Of a DNA stretch of 61,238 nt, positions 10,812 to 22,880 are shown piece by piece. The notes under the pieces were generated by a model. That model did not search any database. It was not told where the DNA came from and saw nothing but the letters and a program-made list of their open reading frames with translations. The position numbers and the translations under genes are program-made. This stretch comes from Phanerochaete sordida (Eukaryota > Basidiomycota > Agaricomycetes > Polyporales > Phanerochaetaceae): positions 1 through 61,238 of the forward strand of contig BPQB01000124.1 in NCBI GenBank assembly GCA_019973155.2, in the 5' to 3' direction. The stretch's first letter is position 1, and the number at the start of each line of letters is the position of its first letter.

Positions 10812-12756
10812 TGCTGGCGGTGCGGGAGGGGGGAGGTGTGCGGCGGTGGGCACGGAAGGGAGTGGGGAGCAGAGTTGGGGGCGTCGAGGGCGAGCGCGGC
10901 GGGGGTTTGACCACGGCTCGGACGCAATCACGCGCGTCCGTGCGGCATGGGCCCGCGACGTTCTGCGCTGATCATCACGGAAGGCGAGATGTGGGAAGCT
11001 GGACGACGTGTGCGTGATGGCGAGAAGAGAACCAGACGACGGGGGGCGTGCCCCGCAGCGCTGTGCCGCGAGTTCTCAGACGCATTTCCGGTGCACAGTT
11101 CTTGGCTCTGAGAACGCATCACGGCGGGAGGAGAGTGGGTAGATGGCCGTGTGGGTACAGAAGCGCGAGGGCAAGGTGCGAATCTCGAAGCATCAGTAGG
11201 AGCTGTTCTGGTGCCTTGGGAAGTGTGTTGGCGTGCCTCGGATGTCTGGACTCGCGTGTAGCTGATGCTGATGTTCGTCGCTGCCAGCAGCTGGCAGGTC
11301 CCTCCCACGGTCAGGCAGGCTTTGTGGCGCGATCCCGATTCGTGCGGAGCGCAAATTCGGAGATCTCAGATTCAAGATCTTACGCCGAGTCGGCGTCAGC
11401 ACGGTCGTGTCTTCCGCCCACCACCATCGTATACCGCTGATGCTGTCCTCGAATGACCTTCAATCAGATACAATATCAGACCCTCGGAGATATTGCGATT
11501 TCTGGCGGCGATTACCCGCTCGCTCATGTCGAATTTGCGCCAACCGCGAAACAGCATCGTGCTCGTATGACTCGTGGTACGTATCGTCATGACTCTCCCC
11601 ATCTTGCACTGATATATGACCCGAACTGCAGCAGCTGATACAGATAGGAAGCCTCTACTCTATTCGTGCTGGCTTGGTGTCGGCCAATGCTCAATTACGG
11701 GCTTCGCACTGGGGTTGCTTGGCGGGTTCCGCTCACACCCCTTACGTGCACGCACTCTTCTCTCTGTGAGCCACAACTGCATCAGGCGATAGTGTGTGTT
11801 CGATATTCGCTCCACATGAGTTCAATAGCGTCTGCGTGGTATCAGACATGCATGCAAAGAACGACTCCTAACGACACTTCTGGCTGTTGACAGAGAGATG
11901 GTGAGTTACAGCGTTTCTATGCCCTCCATTTCCTTCTCAAGCATTGACGCATAAGAAGACTATGTCGCGTGTAATTGGACGCTTGTACGCCACTACATGC
12001 GCTCCAACATCCTGCAATACCTCAGTTCCCCGGGCGAGGTTCTCCGAACACCGTAGCCTGTCGCTCACAAGCATTGGTGCTCATTGTACCCGGACTGATA
12101 TCAGCGTTAACGCGCTAAGATGGTACCTCACCGGGGTTCAAGATGTATGATGCTCCACGAGATGGTCTTGGGTAAAGCTGCATATGATGTCGACCTGATC
12201 GTAGACATGATTTTGACATGATCCCTGATCTGTGCCGTCCTGCGCTGGTGCTCCTCCAAGGTTCACGCTCGCCGCTTCGCGAAGGGAAGCAGACCGTATC
12301 TTACTCGTCCTCTAACGGCATTCGATGGTGCACACGGCGGGTCGGTCGCCCAAGGGGAGCGTGCGCCTGGTCGGCCGTTCTCCCGCAGCGCGCTGATGTA
12401 GCAGCGCAGGCTGTGCTGATCTGCTTACTCCTCCCGACTCAGAGCTCGCCGTTGCATCATCGCGGGCCACGCTGCTCGCGATGATGTTCCGCACACAACG
12501 CACGGTGCGCTTGCCCGCATTATCGCTGCTACATGTCGCAAACTCACACTGATGAAATCCTGCCCCTAGGCTGCCTCGGACCTGCTCGGGTTTTACCAAC
12601 GGAATACCCTCGAAGATTGCGCCGCACCCTGCGATGTAACGCTGGTGCGCACCCATTTCGGGCTTCCCGTGCACCCGCCGGTGCGTTCGCACTCCCGCAG
12701 CACGGGAACGATCTGCCAGGGTACCCCTCGCGCACCGCGATCTGCCCAGCCCTCGC
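10812..12756. other. Long intergenic region, no gene recognised
   Basis: The first ~200 bases are likely the hydrolase promoter. A plus-strand frame at 11453-11638 (ISGGDYPLAHVEFAPTAKQH) has protein-like content but no partner exons and no known family. The remainder shows nothing supportable. Confidence 0.45.
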
Positions 12757-12762
12757 TATAAG
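12757..12762 (+). promoter_or_regulatory. TATA-like box of the P450 gene
   Basis: TATAAG (in CTCGCTATAAG) lies 44 nt before the ATG at 12801. The same spacing is seen upstream of several other genes in this window. Confidence 0.5.
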
Positions 12763-12800
12763 TCCGCCGCCGGCCCTGTTTCCAGTGCACCCCTCCGCCC

Positions 12801-14688
12801 ATGGACCTCCTCACCGCCCTCTACTCCGGCGCCGCCGCCCTCGGCCTCGTACGTCACCTCCCATCCGCCTCCACCCCACACTAATCCCTCCCAGCTCACC
12901 TGGCTCGCGCTCAACCGGCGGAGCGTCCCCGGCGACAAGGCCGCCGCCTTATACCTACTCGCCCTCGCCGCGCTCTATGCCGCGCTCCAACGCACCTCCG
13001 CGCTCACGCCGCACGCGTTCGGCACCGCGTGCGGGCTCGCGGCGACGTACGCATGCGCCGCGCTCGGCGCGACGGCCGCGTACCGCCTCTCGCCGTGGCA
13101 CCCCTGCGCGCACTTCCCCGGGCCCCGCGTCGCGCGCGTGAGCAGCCTCTGGCTCAGCTACGTCTCGTTCCGCGGGCGGCGGCACCTGCTGCTCGACGCG
13201 CTGCACGCCCGCCACGGCGTGTTCGTGCGCATCGGTAAGCCTCAGCCTGGGAAGAGCGCAATCGTCGCTGATCTGGGGGGCAGGCCCGAACATCGTGTCG
13301 ATCAACGCGCCCGACGCGCAGCACATCTACTCGCAGGCGGCGCGCATGCCGAAGGCGGACTCGTACCGCGCGCCCGGGCACGACGGCGTCGTCGCGCTGT
13401 TCTTCAAGCAGGACACGGAGAAGACGCACAGCGAGCGCAAGCGCGTGTGGTCCGGGCTCTTCACGAAGGAGGGGTGCGTCCCCCCGCCTTTCCCCAAACG
13501 CTCGGTGCTGACGCGCGCAGGATGGCGCAGCTCGCGCCGTACATCGAGCGGCGCACGTGGCAGCTGCTCGCGTGCCTCGAGCGCCGCCAGGCGGCGAGCG
13601 CGGACAAGAGCGTGAACCTCGCGGACGCGTTCTACCACATGTCGTACGACCTCATGGGCGACTTCGTCTTCGGCGGCTGCAACCGCCTCGAGATGATGAA
13701 GAACGGCGACCCCCGCGGGATGATCAAGGGCGGGAAGCTCGCGACGATCCTCCTCGACAGGTGTGTGTTGTCGCTCGTGTGTGGACGTGCGCGGGGCTGA
13801 TATGGCCGTAGTGTTGGACAGACGCCGTGGCTGCTCGACATCGTGTGGCGCCTCCCTCTTGGACGTGCGATGCATCGCTTGACGGAGCTCGCCGCGGAGC
13901 TCATGGAGAATAGGCTGCGTGTCACGGAGCCGCCGGCTTTCCGCGACCTCGTGTCATTCTTGGTATGCTCATACCGTCAGACAGCATGATAGCACGCTAA
14001 TCGCTGTCTCCAGACCGAAGATGGCTCCATCCCCGAGAAGGACCTGCACCTCGAGGCTATCGTCGCGATCCAGGGCGGCTCGGACAACACCTCCATCACC
14101 ATGACGCTCGCAACGTACTTCATCACAACCTCCCCGCACTACACCGCCGCGCTGCGCGCCGAGCTCGCCGCGGCCTTCCCGGACCCGACGGGCCCGCTCC
14201 CCGACGCGCAGCTCGCCGCGCTCCCGCTGCTCGACGCGTGCATCCACGAGGCGCTGCGCCTCGGCTCGCCGTACTTCCTCCCGCGCGTCGTGCCCGCGCC
14301 CGGCGCACACGTCGCAGGCGCGTTCCTGCCGCCGGGCGCGATCGTCGCGAGCGCCGCGTACAGCCAGCAGGTCTCCCCCGAGCACTTCGCGCCGGACCCG
14401 CTCGCGTTCCGCCCCGAGCGCTGGCTGCCCGGCGGCGCCGCGAACCGCGGCGCGCTCGCGTCGTTCTCGAGCGGCCCGCACGTGTGCATCGCGCGCGCGC
14501 TCGCGTTCACGGAGATGCGGCATGTGCTCGCGCGCCTCGTGCTCAACATGGATGTCGCGCCTGCGCCTGGCTTCGATGCGCGCGCGTTCCGCGAGGGCAT
14601 ACTCAACATGCGCACGACGATCCTCGAGAAGCCGTTCGTCGTACGCGTCAAGCGGCGCGCGGACGCTGTCCCCGTCGACGATGCGTAA
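12801..14688 (+). CDS. Cytochrome P450 monooxygenase
   Basis: Membrane-anchored heme-thiolate oxygenase; substrate unknown. Six exons: 12801-12848, 12895-13234, 13284-13473, 13521-13760, 13812-13962, 14014-14688; introns 46-51 nt, all phases consistent; 547 residues, normal for fungal P450s. Exons 1-2 give hydrophobic anchor helices (LLTALYSGAAALGL; LYLLALAALYAAL), then the Pro-rich hinge HFPGPRVARVSS. Exon 5 begins VGQTPWLLDIVWRLP, a block common in mushroom P450s. The I-helix reads IQGGSDNTSIT, the ExxR is EALR, and FRPERW is the PERF-type motif. The heme loop FSSGPHVCIARALAFTEMR keeps the ligand Cys but has His for the usual Arg and Ala for the Gly after Cys. There is no reductase or other pathway gene beside it. 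Confidence 0.92.
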
Positions 14689-15789
14689 AACACTCCTATG
14701 TCTGCTTCCTGAGCATGTCTTTTGATAATTTTCGTTCAGCATTGTGTCCTTGCTGTGTAACTTCCACGCTTTGCATTTTTCTGTAGTATTATCGGTATCT
14801 ATTGGCTCACTGTGCTCTCGAACATCTTTATATACCCTCCCCTCCTGTCGTTATTGAATAAATATATTTGTGCTATCCACGGTTCTATACCGGACATCTC
14901 ATGTCTCTCATGTCGAAAGACGGGCTGGCAGCATGGCGGGCGGCGGAGCCCGTGTTGGGACTTATCACGTGGCGCGAGAGATTCAGTTCGGTCTCATGCT
15001 GCGCTCAGGGCACAGCCGTGTGAACATACATCGTATGAAACGGGATGTTGGACCCTTCCGGAGGAGAGCGGTGACTTCAAACAGAAGGCGATCTGTAAGC
15101 GTGCGCTTGTACCTCTGTTGTCACGACATTATCTTCATATCCAGGTCGCACTGACTACAATACGTTCGTGTAACCGCCGACGTCGCCCAAAATCTAAAGC
15201 CGCTACTGCTCCATCCATCGACATCCGCGGCTTCAAATCACGTCCGGTATGTCACTCCTGACGGATGTATCAAGAGACCGCTGATAACCTGTCCACGCTC
15301 TCTTGAATTGAGGGCATTGTTCCGTCTATCGGGACCTGTGAATAGGTTTGCAGTGACATGGTTTACCTCGAATCTGCCAATCATGCTAAGTGATCATGAG
15401 GTGTCAGATAGGAGATCATTTCGATGTCCGAAGGAGAGGGAACGTACCTTAAACTGGTCGCCAAATGGTACGTGATACTGACAGAGCTTCGACAGAACGT
15501 GAGAACTGCTCCGTCGATATCCCGACACACTTGCATATGTAGTATGTCGTACTCGGTCTTTACGCATCAGGTATTGACCATTCTTGCCCGCATATAGGCT
15601 ACTGGGTACAACAGCGGCATCATATTCCTAGGGTTCAGAAAGTCATTGATGTCGCTCTGTGAATGCAGGGTGTTTCATCATGCCCGTGCCCGTCAGGGGT
15701 GCACACTAGGCTTTCAAGAAGCACACATTATCAGGATGACATATGTGCCACGCTTGCGCGCTTGCAGCTCTGCGCACACAGCTGGACGG
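14689..15789. other. Unassigned, AT-richer stretch
   Basis: Base composition changes sharply from GC-rich to AT-richer just after the P450 stop. Short frames only; no family recognised. Confidence 0.45.
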
Positions 15790-16375
15790 TTCTACAAGAC
15801 GCGCCCACCATCGCTTTGTCTTCTGCCTGTATCATTGGGCTGACAGCATATGTGCTCTCACTGTTTAATCACTGGCGTCGTACGTATCCTACGTTTATTT
15901 TCTATGAGGCGCTAGCAGCACGGAACGCCGCTGGTGAATTCAAATTGTACTCAAATCAACTCTCTGCCCCGACCGACGCGCACGAAAGGACCATTTTTGT
16001 TGATGGAATACAGGATCGGCCTAAGGAGGTGAGCAGTTCTGTCATGTCGGTTTGGCAACGACTGCCAGCGACGCTCTCAAGCACCATCTGAACGATGCTT
16101 CTATGTCGTCGTGTTCGTGGTCATCTATAAGCACAACTTCACCTGTATCTCACCCGCTGGCTGCTCACTGGCAGCATACTACGTCTAGAAATATTATTGA
16201 GCCTGTAGGATCGCGGCGCCGCTGCACGCGGGCATCGAGCTTCTCACGATCTGGCCCGATAGTGCGCTCGTGATCATCACCTCGAAAGCGGAGACGTTGT
16301 CCTACCGCTCGCAACTCTGGATCGGTTCGGCAAGGTCATAATCGCAATAGGCGCGGTAATAATGCCGACGTGGCG
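15790..16375 (+). pseudogene. Relic of an MFS transporter gene (copy 1)
   Basis: This stretch aligns base by base with the middle of the intact minus-strand MFS gene at 32658-34832. Matching points include ALSSACIIGLT against SSSACVIGLTW, FYEALAARN against VYEALVARE, the intron acceptor stretch GACGCGCACGAA, a GGTGAGCAG donor, and PLHAGIELLTIW against PLHAGVELLAIC, up to a match for GCGCGATGTCGACG near 16370. The frame is broken in many places and both ends of the gene are missing. It sits in AT-richer DNA, upstream of DUF6534 gene 2 in the same orientation. It is an old, dead duplicate. Confidence 0.75.
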
Positions 16376-17900
16376 TCATCGCCCGGATCAGGACACAAGT
16401 AGATTTCCCTCTCTTCTGCGAGCGACCTGCGATGTAAGATCGTCTTGTCAAGGCCGTCGTATTAAATGGAACAGTACGAAAAGCTTCCGTAAGTCCTGAT
16501 CCCGCGTTCCAAGCGGCATGTGTTGCAAAACCAGAAATACAACTGGGCTGCGATGTGCTCCTTCAAGTTGTTCAACACGGCTGGCTCACGCTTTCGCATT
16601 CCACTTGCTCGTAGAACCTATCCCTGACCAAATGACGATACTCGCAGCAGCTAAAGAGGCGGTATACCCCCCGTGAGCGGTCAATGCCTTCCGTTCGCGC
16701 CTAGACTTGGTTATTTTAACCCAGACATCCCGCCTCTGAGTATAGGCTTTGCTTCGGCATGCGAGCTTAGGTGCGCCATTCTAGACTCAAATGCACCGGC
16801 AACGACCAGGATATGCATTTCGACATGTCTGAGAGCCCTCCTGTGGATGTGAATTAGTTGGAGAATGCTTATAAAATACCCGCAGCTCCGGGGCCACACA
16901 CATTGTCGAGTGCTTGGAGGTCGGTCCGCCTTGGCTCTCACCCATAATTAAGTTACAGGAAAGGCACCGCAGCTGTGAGCCTCTAGAACGGCCATCGCAG
17001 CTCCTGACAGATCGGATCTACCCATGTCATGTTGAACCTACTTCACAAAATAGAAGCTGTATGAAGTGTATTCCCAGCCTTGTATCGCTCCCTACAAGCA
17101 TGCCATGACTTGGTTGGATCAGTGTGTTATTTCTGTGCCCACTGGGCTCTGGTGAAGCGACTGATTCGGAGGTATCAGACACTGTGAGTGCAGACCTATG
17201 TCCTGGCCCAGTACACGGTGAACCACATGTTCCCACAATTTTTGTGCCAGGAACATGGCGAGTAGCGTTGCGAATATTCCGAGGGAGTATATCCACCATA
17301 TTCTGAAGGTCAGTATATGTCTAACCAGAGCCGCTAGTAGGCGTACAGACGTACAGGTACTGAGAAGTTCTTGCAGACATATGTGTGGGTGTAAAACTCT
17401 GCATGAAATTCAGCATGCTTCCATGCGAGATGTTGCAGATTCTTATCGTATCCCCTTGCCTCATGAATGGAAAGGCCGTGTTGAACATGCTCTACGTCAG
17501 ATATGTCGCTGATAGTACTGTTGGACTATAGATGGCAGTAGCGCGGGCCGTAGCTTTCTTGATGCACGCAAGGTTTTAGGGTGATGGCGCGTAGATTGAT
17601 GACAGATAACGTGTAGTTGCCTCCACACGACGTACATTGCACCCTGATAGAACAGATGGAAAGATAGAAGAGCATCCAATTCAGAAATTTGTAGTGATAT
17701 CACGGTATCATACTTGTCCTCGGGCTATACAATGTTGCTTATATGAGATACATGCTTGCTTGTGATATCCCCGCAAGCTTATGTTACACTAGGCTCTGCG
17801 AAAAATCAAACTCTAGCATTCTAGCGCTGGTTTTCACGTATTTATGCTCGGTCTCTCGAAGAGAGTCTCCATACTCGTTCTGTTCAGAAGACCCAGTACT
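16376..17900. other. Unassigned stretch upstream of DUF6534 gene 2
   Basis: A short plus-strand frame at 17255-17512 starts MASSVANIPREYIHHILK, which loosely resembles the opening of an F-box protein, but nothing downstream supports it. No other gene is seen. Confidence 0.35.
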
Positions 17901-19920
17901 ATGGCAGAGCCAGCATCCGTGCCTCCAATACTCCCCCAATTGTCTCTAAACCTCACCATTGGGCCTCTTCTACTTGGCTGTCTCATATCTGCAATGTACG
18001 GAATTGCATGCTAATTCTGAGTCGACATCCGGGGCTCTGACCAGTCGTACAGCTTCTTCGGGATACTTTGTCTCCAATGCATCACATTCTTCGGTAGATT
18101 CCCTAAGGACGGCCTCACATTGAAAATCTCTGTACGTTGTTTGTTCGTGGAAATCCAGGCTTTAACCAACGCCCTTCCGAGATTGCTTTCTTGTGGGCTG
18201 CAGCCACGGTCCACCTCGCGTTCATATCGAATGCGGCGTACACGATACTAGTTCTCGACCACGTCATCCTGCTCAATAGGATTCCCTGGTAAGCATAATT
18301 TCCTTCCCTATAGCATGTCTTGCGGCTTATGACAGCGGATGGCAGGACTTGTGCTGTATGTAAACAGTTGTTTCATGTTTCAGCACCTGAATTACTTATC
18401 AGGGAGTGGGTGTGGCCACCGTAAGTGTGCATATATACTCAATTATATGATAACTCACGTTCAACAGGGAGTTGCAGACGCAATTGTGCGTAGGTATGTA
18501 CATAATATGCTGCATCGGCTATCATTATGTCTGCTCATGACATTACATTATAGCTGGCTCATGTATCGCCTATGGATCTGTAGGCACCTCCAAAATTCTT
18601 TTACGCTAACGCTGACAGCTGTGTCAAAGTGAGTGGCAAGAATTGGCTGCTACAAATCTTGCCGGTGCGTACACCTTGCGCCAAGGTTCGAGAATGTTTC
18701 TCTGATTATTTGCGTCGTAATAGATTGTAAGTAGCACGGCTACATCCGGTACGGAGCTTATTTCTCAATCTAAGCCCATACAATGACATCTTCGGCTTGT
18801 TCACAGGTTGCACAATATGTATGTCGCTTGATACTCCCTCAGTTCATAAACTTGAAAGTTATATTTCTTTCTGCAGACTGCGCGGTGAAAATGTAATTTA
18901 CTTCTCTTCTGCCTCACATACCGGGACCTAACGCCGACTTTGCAGAGTAGAGATTGGGACACTGAACTTTCCGCCAGAGCTAACAGTATGTGCTAGCCAA
19001 GGTGGTTTACTATGATGACATGTTTATACATGCATCCATAGCGCGTGTTTGTGGCTGACTTAACCATGATCGTAGCAAGCGACCTTTATGTGGCCATTGG
19101 AATTTGTTTTTTCTTATGGCGGCAGCGACAAAGGGCCACTTACCGGTGAGGCAATGTATGCCCTGTTCAGAGGTCGTCCCAGTTTGACTATGAAAATCTA
19201 CAGCAAGACGAGAAGTATTGTGACAGCCATCATGATCTATACTGTCTACACCGGGCTGATCACTTGGTAAGTGACCATGTTCTTACGGAGATTCTTCTTC
19301 ACTCACTTGGATATCTCTAGTGCTGCGTGGTCAATATGCGTGATTACAGTAAGCCTCTCAACATGCAGAGTCAGCCAGCGCCCGGGCTAAAACGTCTATA
19401 CCAGCATCTAGCTATGCCTCATTCATATGTAGCATTCGGATGTAAGTGCCCCCTTAAGATGCGAAATGTAAAACCGCTAACCTTCAGCTGCGCAGTGTTC
19501 CTAGCCACCAGCGACTGTACGTTGAGATGCGCAACTCTGCCTCGAGCTATGCTCACCGGGCTTGGATTAACTAGTATACAATGTCTGCCTTCTGGCGTCG
19601 TGAGTAAAATTCACGCTTGTGTCATACTCACACTCATGCAGAGATGTAGCCTTAACGCTCGCAGCTCATACCGCAAGGACACATCTGACCAAGGGGCAAT
19701 TCAAATGGCATCTTTCCCTCGGACGCCAGACATGCGTCCGTCTGACCCAGAGGCGAACGAACAAAAGGGACGGCATGTAAGTCCATCATAAGCGCCATCT
19801 CAACAGCTCACACTGACCACGCCGTTCTTCGCGCAGGTTGAGATTCTGTGCGAGTTGTCGGAATCAGCGGATATCGAAGACATATACCTCAAGCCATCCG
19901 TCGCTACCTCATTTCCGTGA
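17901..19920 (+). CDS. DUF6534-type multi-pass membrane protein (gene 2)
   Basis: ATG at 17901 (MAEPASVPPILPQ), stop TGA at 19918-19920. Exons in order give LNLTIGPLLLGCLISAM (helix 1); FFGILCLQCITFFGRFPKDG near 18054-18113; ATVHLAFISNAAYTILVLDH near 18200-18260; WLMYRLWICRH near 18550-18590; FVADLTMIVASDLYVAIGIC near 19048-19107; IMIYTVYTGLITW near 19227-19267; AAWSICVITVS near 19323-19355; LAMPHSYVAFG near 19410-19440; and a hydrophilic tail ending VEILCELSESADIEDIYL. The order and spacing match genes 3 and 5, its closest relatives here. Introns are short with GTAAGT/GTATGT-type donors. Coding DNA is AT-richer than genes 1, 3 and 4, like its surroundings. Some exon joins in the middle (18300-19000) were not resolved, so a disabling change there cannot be excluded. 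Confidence 0.7.
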
Positions 19921-20432
19921 ACGCGTTTTCAGAAATTATGATACAAATATGTAATGCATTCCCTGTTACTGAAGAGTTCGTGTATGTAAAATACCCCAGA
20001 AGCGATAGAAGCAATCACGTATCGAAAAAGAGACTTTGTTTTGGTCTGTGGAATATGTATTCAGCGGCTCGTGTGACGACCTTTCTAGAGCCCCTGCAGG
20101 TATTCAGCACCAGCTTTGCGCTCTTAAGACTGGAAGGCTGCATCTGCGAATGCGGCAAGTCCGGCATGTAGATGAGCATGTGCAGGAGGGCCAGCGCAGA
20201 ACGATGGACGTGCAGAGGTAATCGCACAAACGTCATGGTGGTCCAGATCATGTAGCCGTTCTGGAAAATTGCCTTGGAGGAAAGAAACATGCGTTCAATA
20301 CGCTGTCGTACAGTCTTAGAATCACTGTTATCGCATTGACTGCTTCACGCGCCTCCTTCCCAGTCGACGTAGTCCGAGCGCGAACAAACGTCATACACCC
20401 ACAACATAAACAAAATGAACACTCCCTCCCAA
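19921..20432. other. Convergent 3' region between DUF6534 genes 2 and 3
   Basis: Non-coding. The part just beyond the stop of gene 3 (20250-20430) resembles the DNA at 29190-29265, downstream of the detached DUF6534 3' end, showing that the duplication included 3' flank. Confidence 0.45.
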
Positions 20433-22826
20433 CTAGAACACCCCGGAGTATCGCCGCATATGCCCCTTCCCTGGCGCGCCGAACCCCTCGACGTCCGTGT
20501 GCTGCGACACAGAGCACACGATCTCGACCTGCGCGGACCGTCAGCACGACTCAAAATCACGGTCGCCCCGCCGCGCGGACGCGCATTCAGCGTGGCTGAG
20601 CGCGGATGGAAAGCACGCGAAAACGACACAGCGAACGGACTCACCCGCGACTTGCCCTCGACGCTCTCCGACGCGCGTGGGCGTGCGCCCGACGCCGCGC
20701 TCGCCGTCTGCAGCGAGCTCTGCAGCGAGGCAAGCGGGAGCGCGCCCGGGCCTGCGGCGCGCGCGTCCCGCCTGTGCGTCTTGCGCGCGTTCAGCCTGTG
20801 CTCGTGCGTCAGCGTGGCTTCCGCGGTGGGCGGGAGGGAGGGCGTACGACGCGAGCAGGCAGATGTTGTATACTTGAAGAGATTAGAGGGCGAAGGGGAG
20901 CAGGGGGACAGGCGTACGGTCGTTCATTGCGAGGTAGACTGCGGGGCGTGTCAGACGAAGGGAGCAAGGAGAGCGGGCGGCGACGTACACCCGAACGCGA
21001 CGAAGCTGCTCGGCATCGTGACGTGCTGCGCGCGCGCGAGCGTCAGCGGCCTGCGCGCGAGAGGGGCGCGCGAGGGGCGCACCGTGATGAGGCAGATGAG
21101 CCACGCGAGGCTGCGCGCGCGTCAGTACGGAGGGGTGGGGGACGGGGGGCGGCGGGCGCACCTCGTGATGAGCCCGGTGTTGATCGTGTAGACCATGACG
21201 CTGTCGATGAGATGGCGCGTGCCGCTGCGTGCGCCGTCAGCCTCGGCGCGCTCCAGAAGCGGGGGCGCGCAATGGGAGAGAAGAGCGAGTGGGCAGGGGA
21301 AGAGAAGAGCCAGAGGAGGAGGGCGAGCCAGGGGAAGAGGACGAGCGAAGGGAATAGGAAGAGCGAAGGGAAGAGGAAGAGCGAAGGGAAGAGGAAGAGC
21401 GAAAGGAAGATATGTCGAGGAGCAGAAGAAAGGAGCAAGAGCGAAAAGAGCAGCAGAACAAAGCGCAGCCGCAAAACCCGGAGGCACGCCAAACCGAAGA
21501 CAGAAAGAAGCGGAACGACAGGAAGATCAGACAGAAACGCAACACGCACCGGAACGCAACCCGCGCGCGCCGGCGCCAGAGGAACCAGCATATCCCTGCC
21601 GCGGTGTAGAAGTCCGTCGCGATCGTGAGCGCGAGGTCCGCCGCGAACGCGCGCTGCCGCCGCCCATTAATCAGCATGCGCCAAATCAGCATGCGCCACA
21701 GCAGCGTGTTGGGCGGTGAGGCGGAAGAGGGGGAGAGGACGCACGTTGAGCGTAGGCGTGAAGTCGAGCGTGCCGAGTTTGCGGCTGGCGCGGGGTCAGT
21801 GCCGCGGCGCGGTGGAGGGGGCGAGAGAGGCGGCGTACAGCTCGACGGCGATGTCTGCGGCCGACGCGCGGGCTATGTGAGTGCGCGCCGCTGCGATGGC
21901 GAGAGCGGGGACGGGACGTACAGAGTGCGAGCGCTGCGCACGTCGACGTCAGTGTCAGAGCTGGGCGCGTGGGCGGGAGGGGCGTACCGAGGATCGCGAT
22001 GGTGCATGTCACCTGGGGCGACGGCGTTGAGCTGCTTTGCTGATGAAGAAAGGGAGTGTACGCGTACCGGCATCACCTGGAGGCTCCATCGCCTATCGCT
22101 CACTGGCGGATGTCAGCTCGGGCGCTGCGAGGCGAAGGGAGGGACGTACGGATCCAGAGACGGTACATAAACCAGCTGGCGCCATGGTCAGTCTGGGCTG
22201 GGGATGGAGGGAGGAGAGGCGTACCCTCTGACGAGGATGTCTGCGAGTGCCTGTGGAGGGGTGAGGTGCGCATATAGTCGGCGTAAGGGAGGCAGGGCGT
22301 ACGTACTGTGACGACGACGATTCCCTACGGACTACATCGGTTCTCTGCATACAAACAGAGACGGAGTGGCACTCACCGCCACAGATCTGCAGATAGAAGC
22401 GAATCGTTGTGAGCCTTTGCCGTGCACGCTTAGCCGAGAGAACTTACACGGGAATGCGGTTGGACAGCACGCCGATATCAGTGATCACCAGCGTGTAGTT
22501 CGTGTGGATGGACAGCGCCATATGTGCTGTCGCGATTCCCCACAGCGTCAGGATCTGCGACCCGAGAACGTGAGTGCTTCTGCGTGGGACGCTGGCGGAA
22601 GGACGTACCGAACATCTGAGCGCGAGGCCTTCTTTGGTGAATCTGCGAAAGAACGTGAAGCACTGCTGGCACAAAATACCAAACAGACTGCCGGGCCATC
22701 AATGCTTCTCCAGCATCCGATAGAAGGCACCACGCACATCGCAGACGCAAAGCACCCGAGGAGCAGCGCCCCGAGCGTGAGGTTCAGGAACGCGTGCGAC
22801 GGCAGGGCGGGCGCGGGCGCGGGCAT
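20433..22826 (-). CDS. DUF6534-type multi-pass membrane protein (gene 3)
   Basis: ATG at 22826-22824 (MPAPAPALPSHAF), stop TAG at 20435-20433. Exons give LNLTLGALLLGCFASAM; LFGILCQQCFTFFRRFTKEG (22700-22625); ILTLWGIATAHMALSIHTNY; ADILVRG and WFMYRLWI (22235-22160); VTCTIAILG; FAADLALTIATDFYTAAGIC (about 21640-21580); RHLIDSVMVYTINTGLIT (about 21218-21165); LAWLICLITV; VTMPSSFVAFG; then a tail ending VEIVCSVSQHTDVEGFGAPG and HMRRYSGVF. One intron (21225-21549) is 325 nt instead of ~50 and is almost pure polypyrimidine on the coding strand. A TATA-like box lies 48 nt upstream. It is divergent from gene 4 and convergent with gene 2. Very GC-rich at third positions. Small exons around 22380 and 21900 remain uncertain. 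Confidence 0.75.
21225..21549 (-). repeat. Polypyrimidine intron with 18-bp tandem repeat
   Basis: On the plus strand the intron is a purine-rich tract. At about 21341-21410 the 18-mer GAGCGAAGGGAAGAGGAA repeats roughly four times with few changes. The intron ends are normal: GTGCGTGTTG at the donor, and a CTGACG branch-like site and GCACGCAG at the acceptor. The exon joins on both sides are in phase. Confidence 0.75.
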
Positions 22827-22872
22827 GGCGACGGTCGTCTGCTCCTCTAGCGCGTTCGCACGCAGCGCGCCC

Positions 22873-22880
22873 CTATATAC
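22873..22880 (-). promoter_or_regulatory. TATA-like box of DUF6534 gene 3
   Basis: TATATA on the minus strand, about 48 nt before the ATG at 22826. Confidence 0.45.

Noticed and set aside
21412..21609. Basic, Lys/Arg-rich plus-strand frame
   Set aside because: It is the reverse strand of the purine-rich intron of DUF6534 gene 3; the peptide is an artefact of the repeat.
20606..21628. Plus-strand frame of 340 codons rich in Arg/Lys/Glu
   Set aside because: It runs antisense through several DUF6534 gene 3 exons and the polypurine tract; not a gene.
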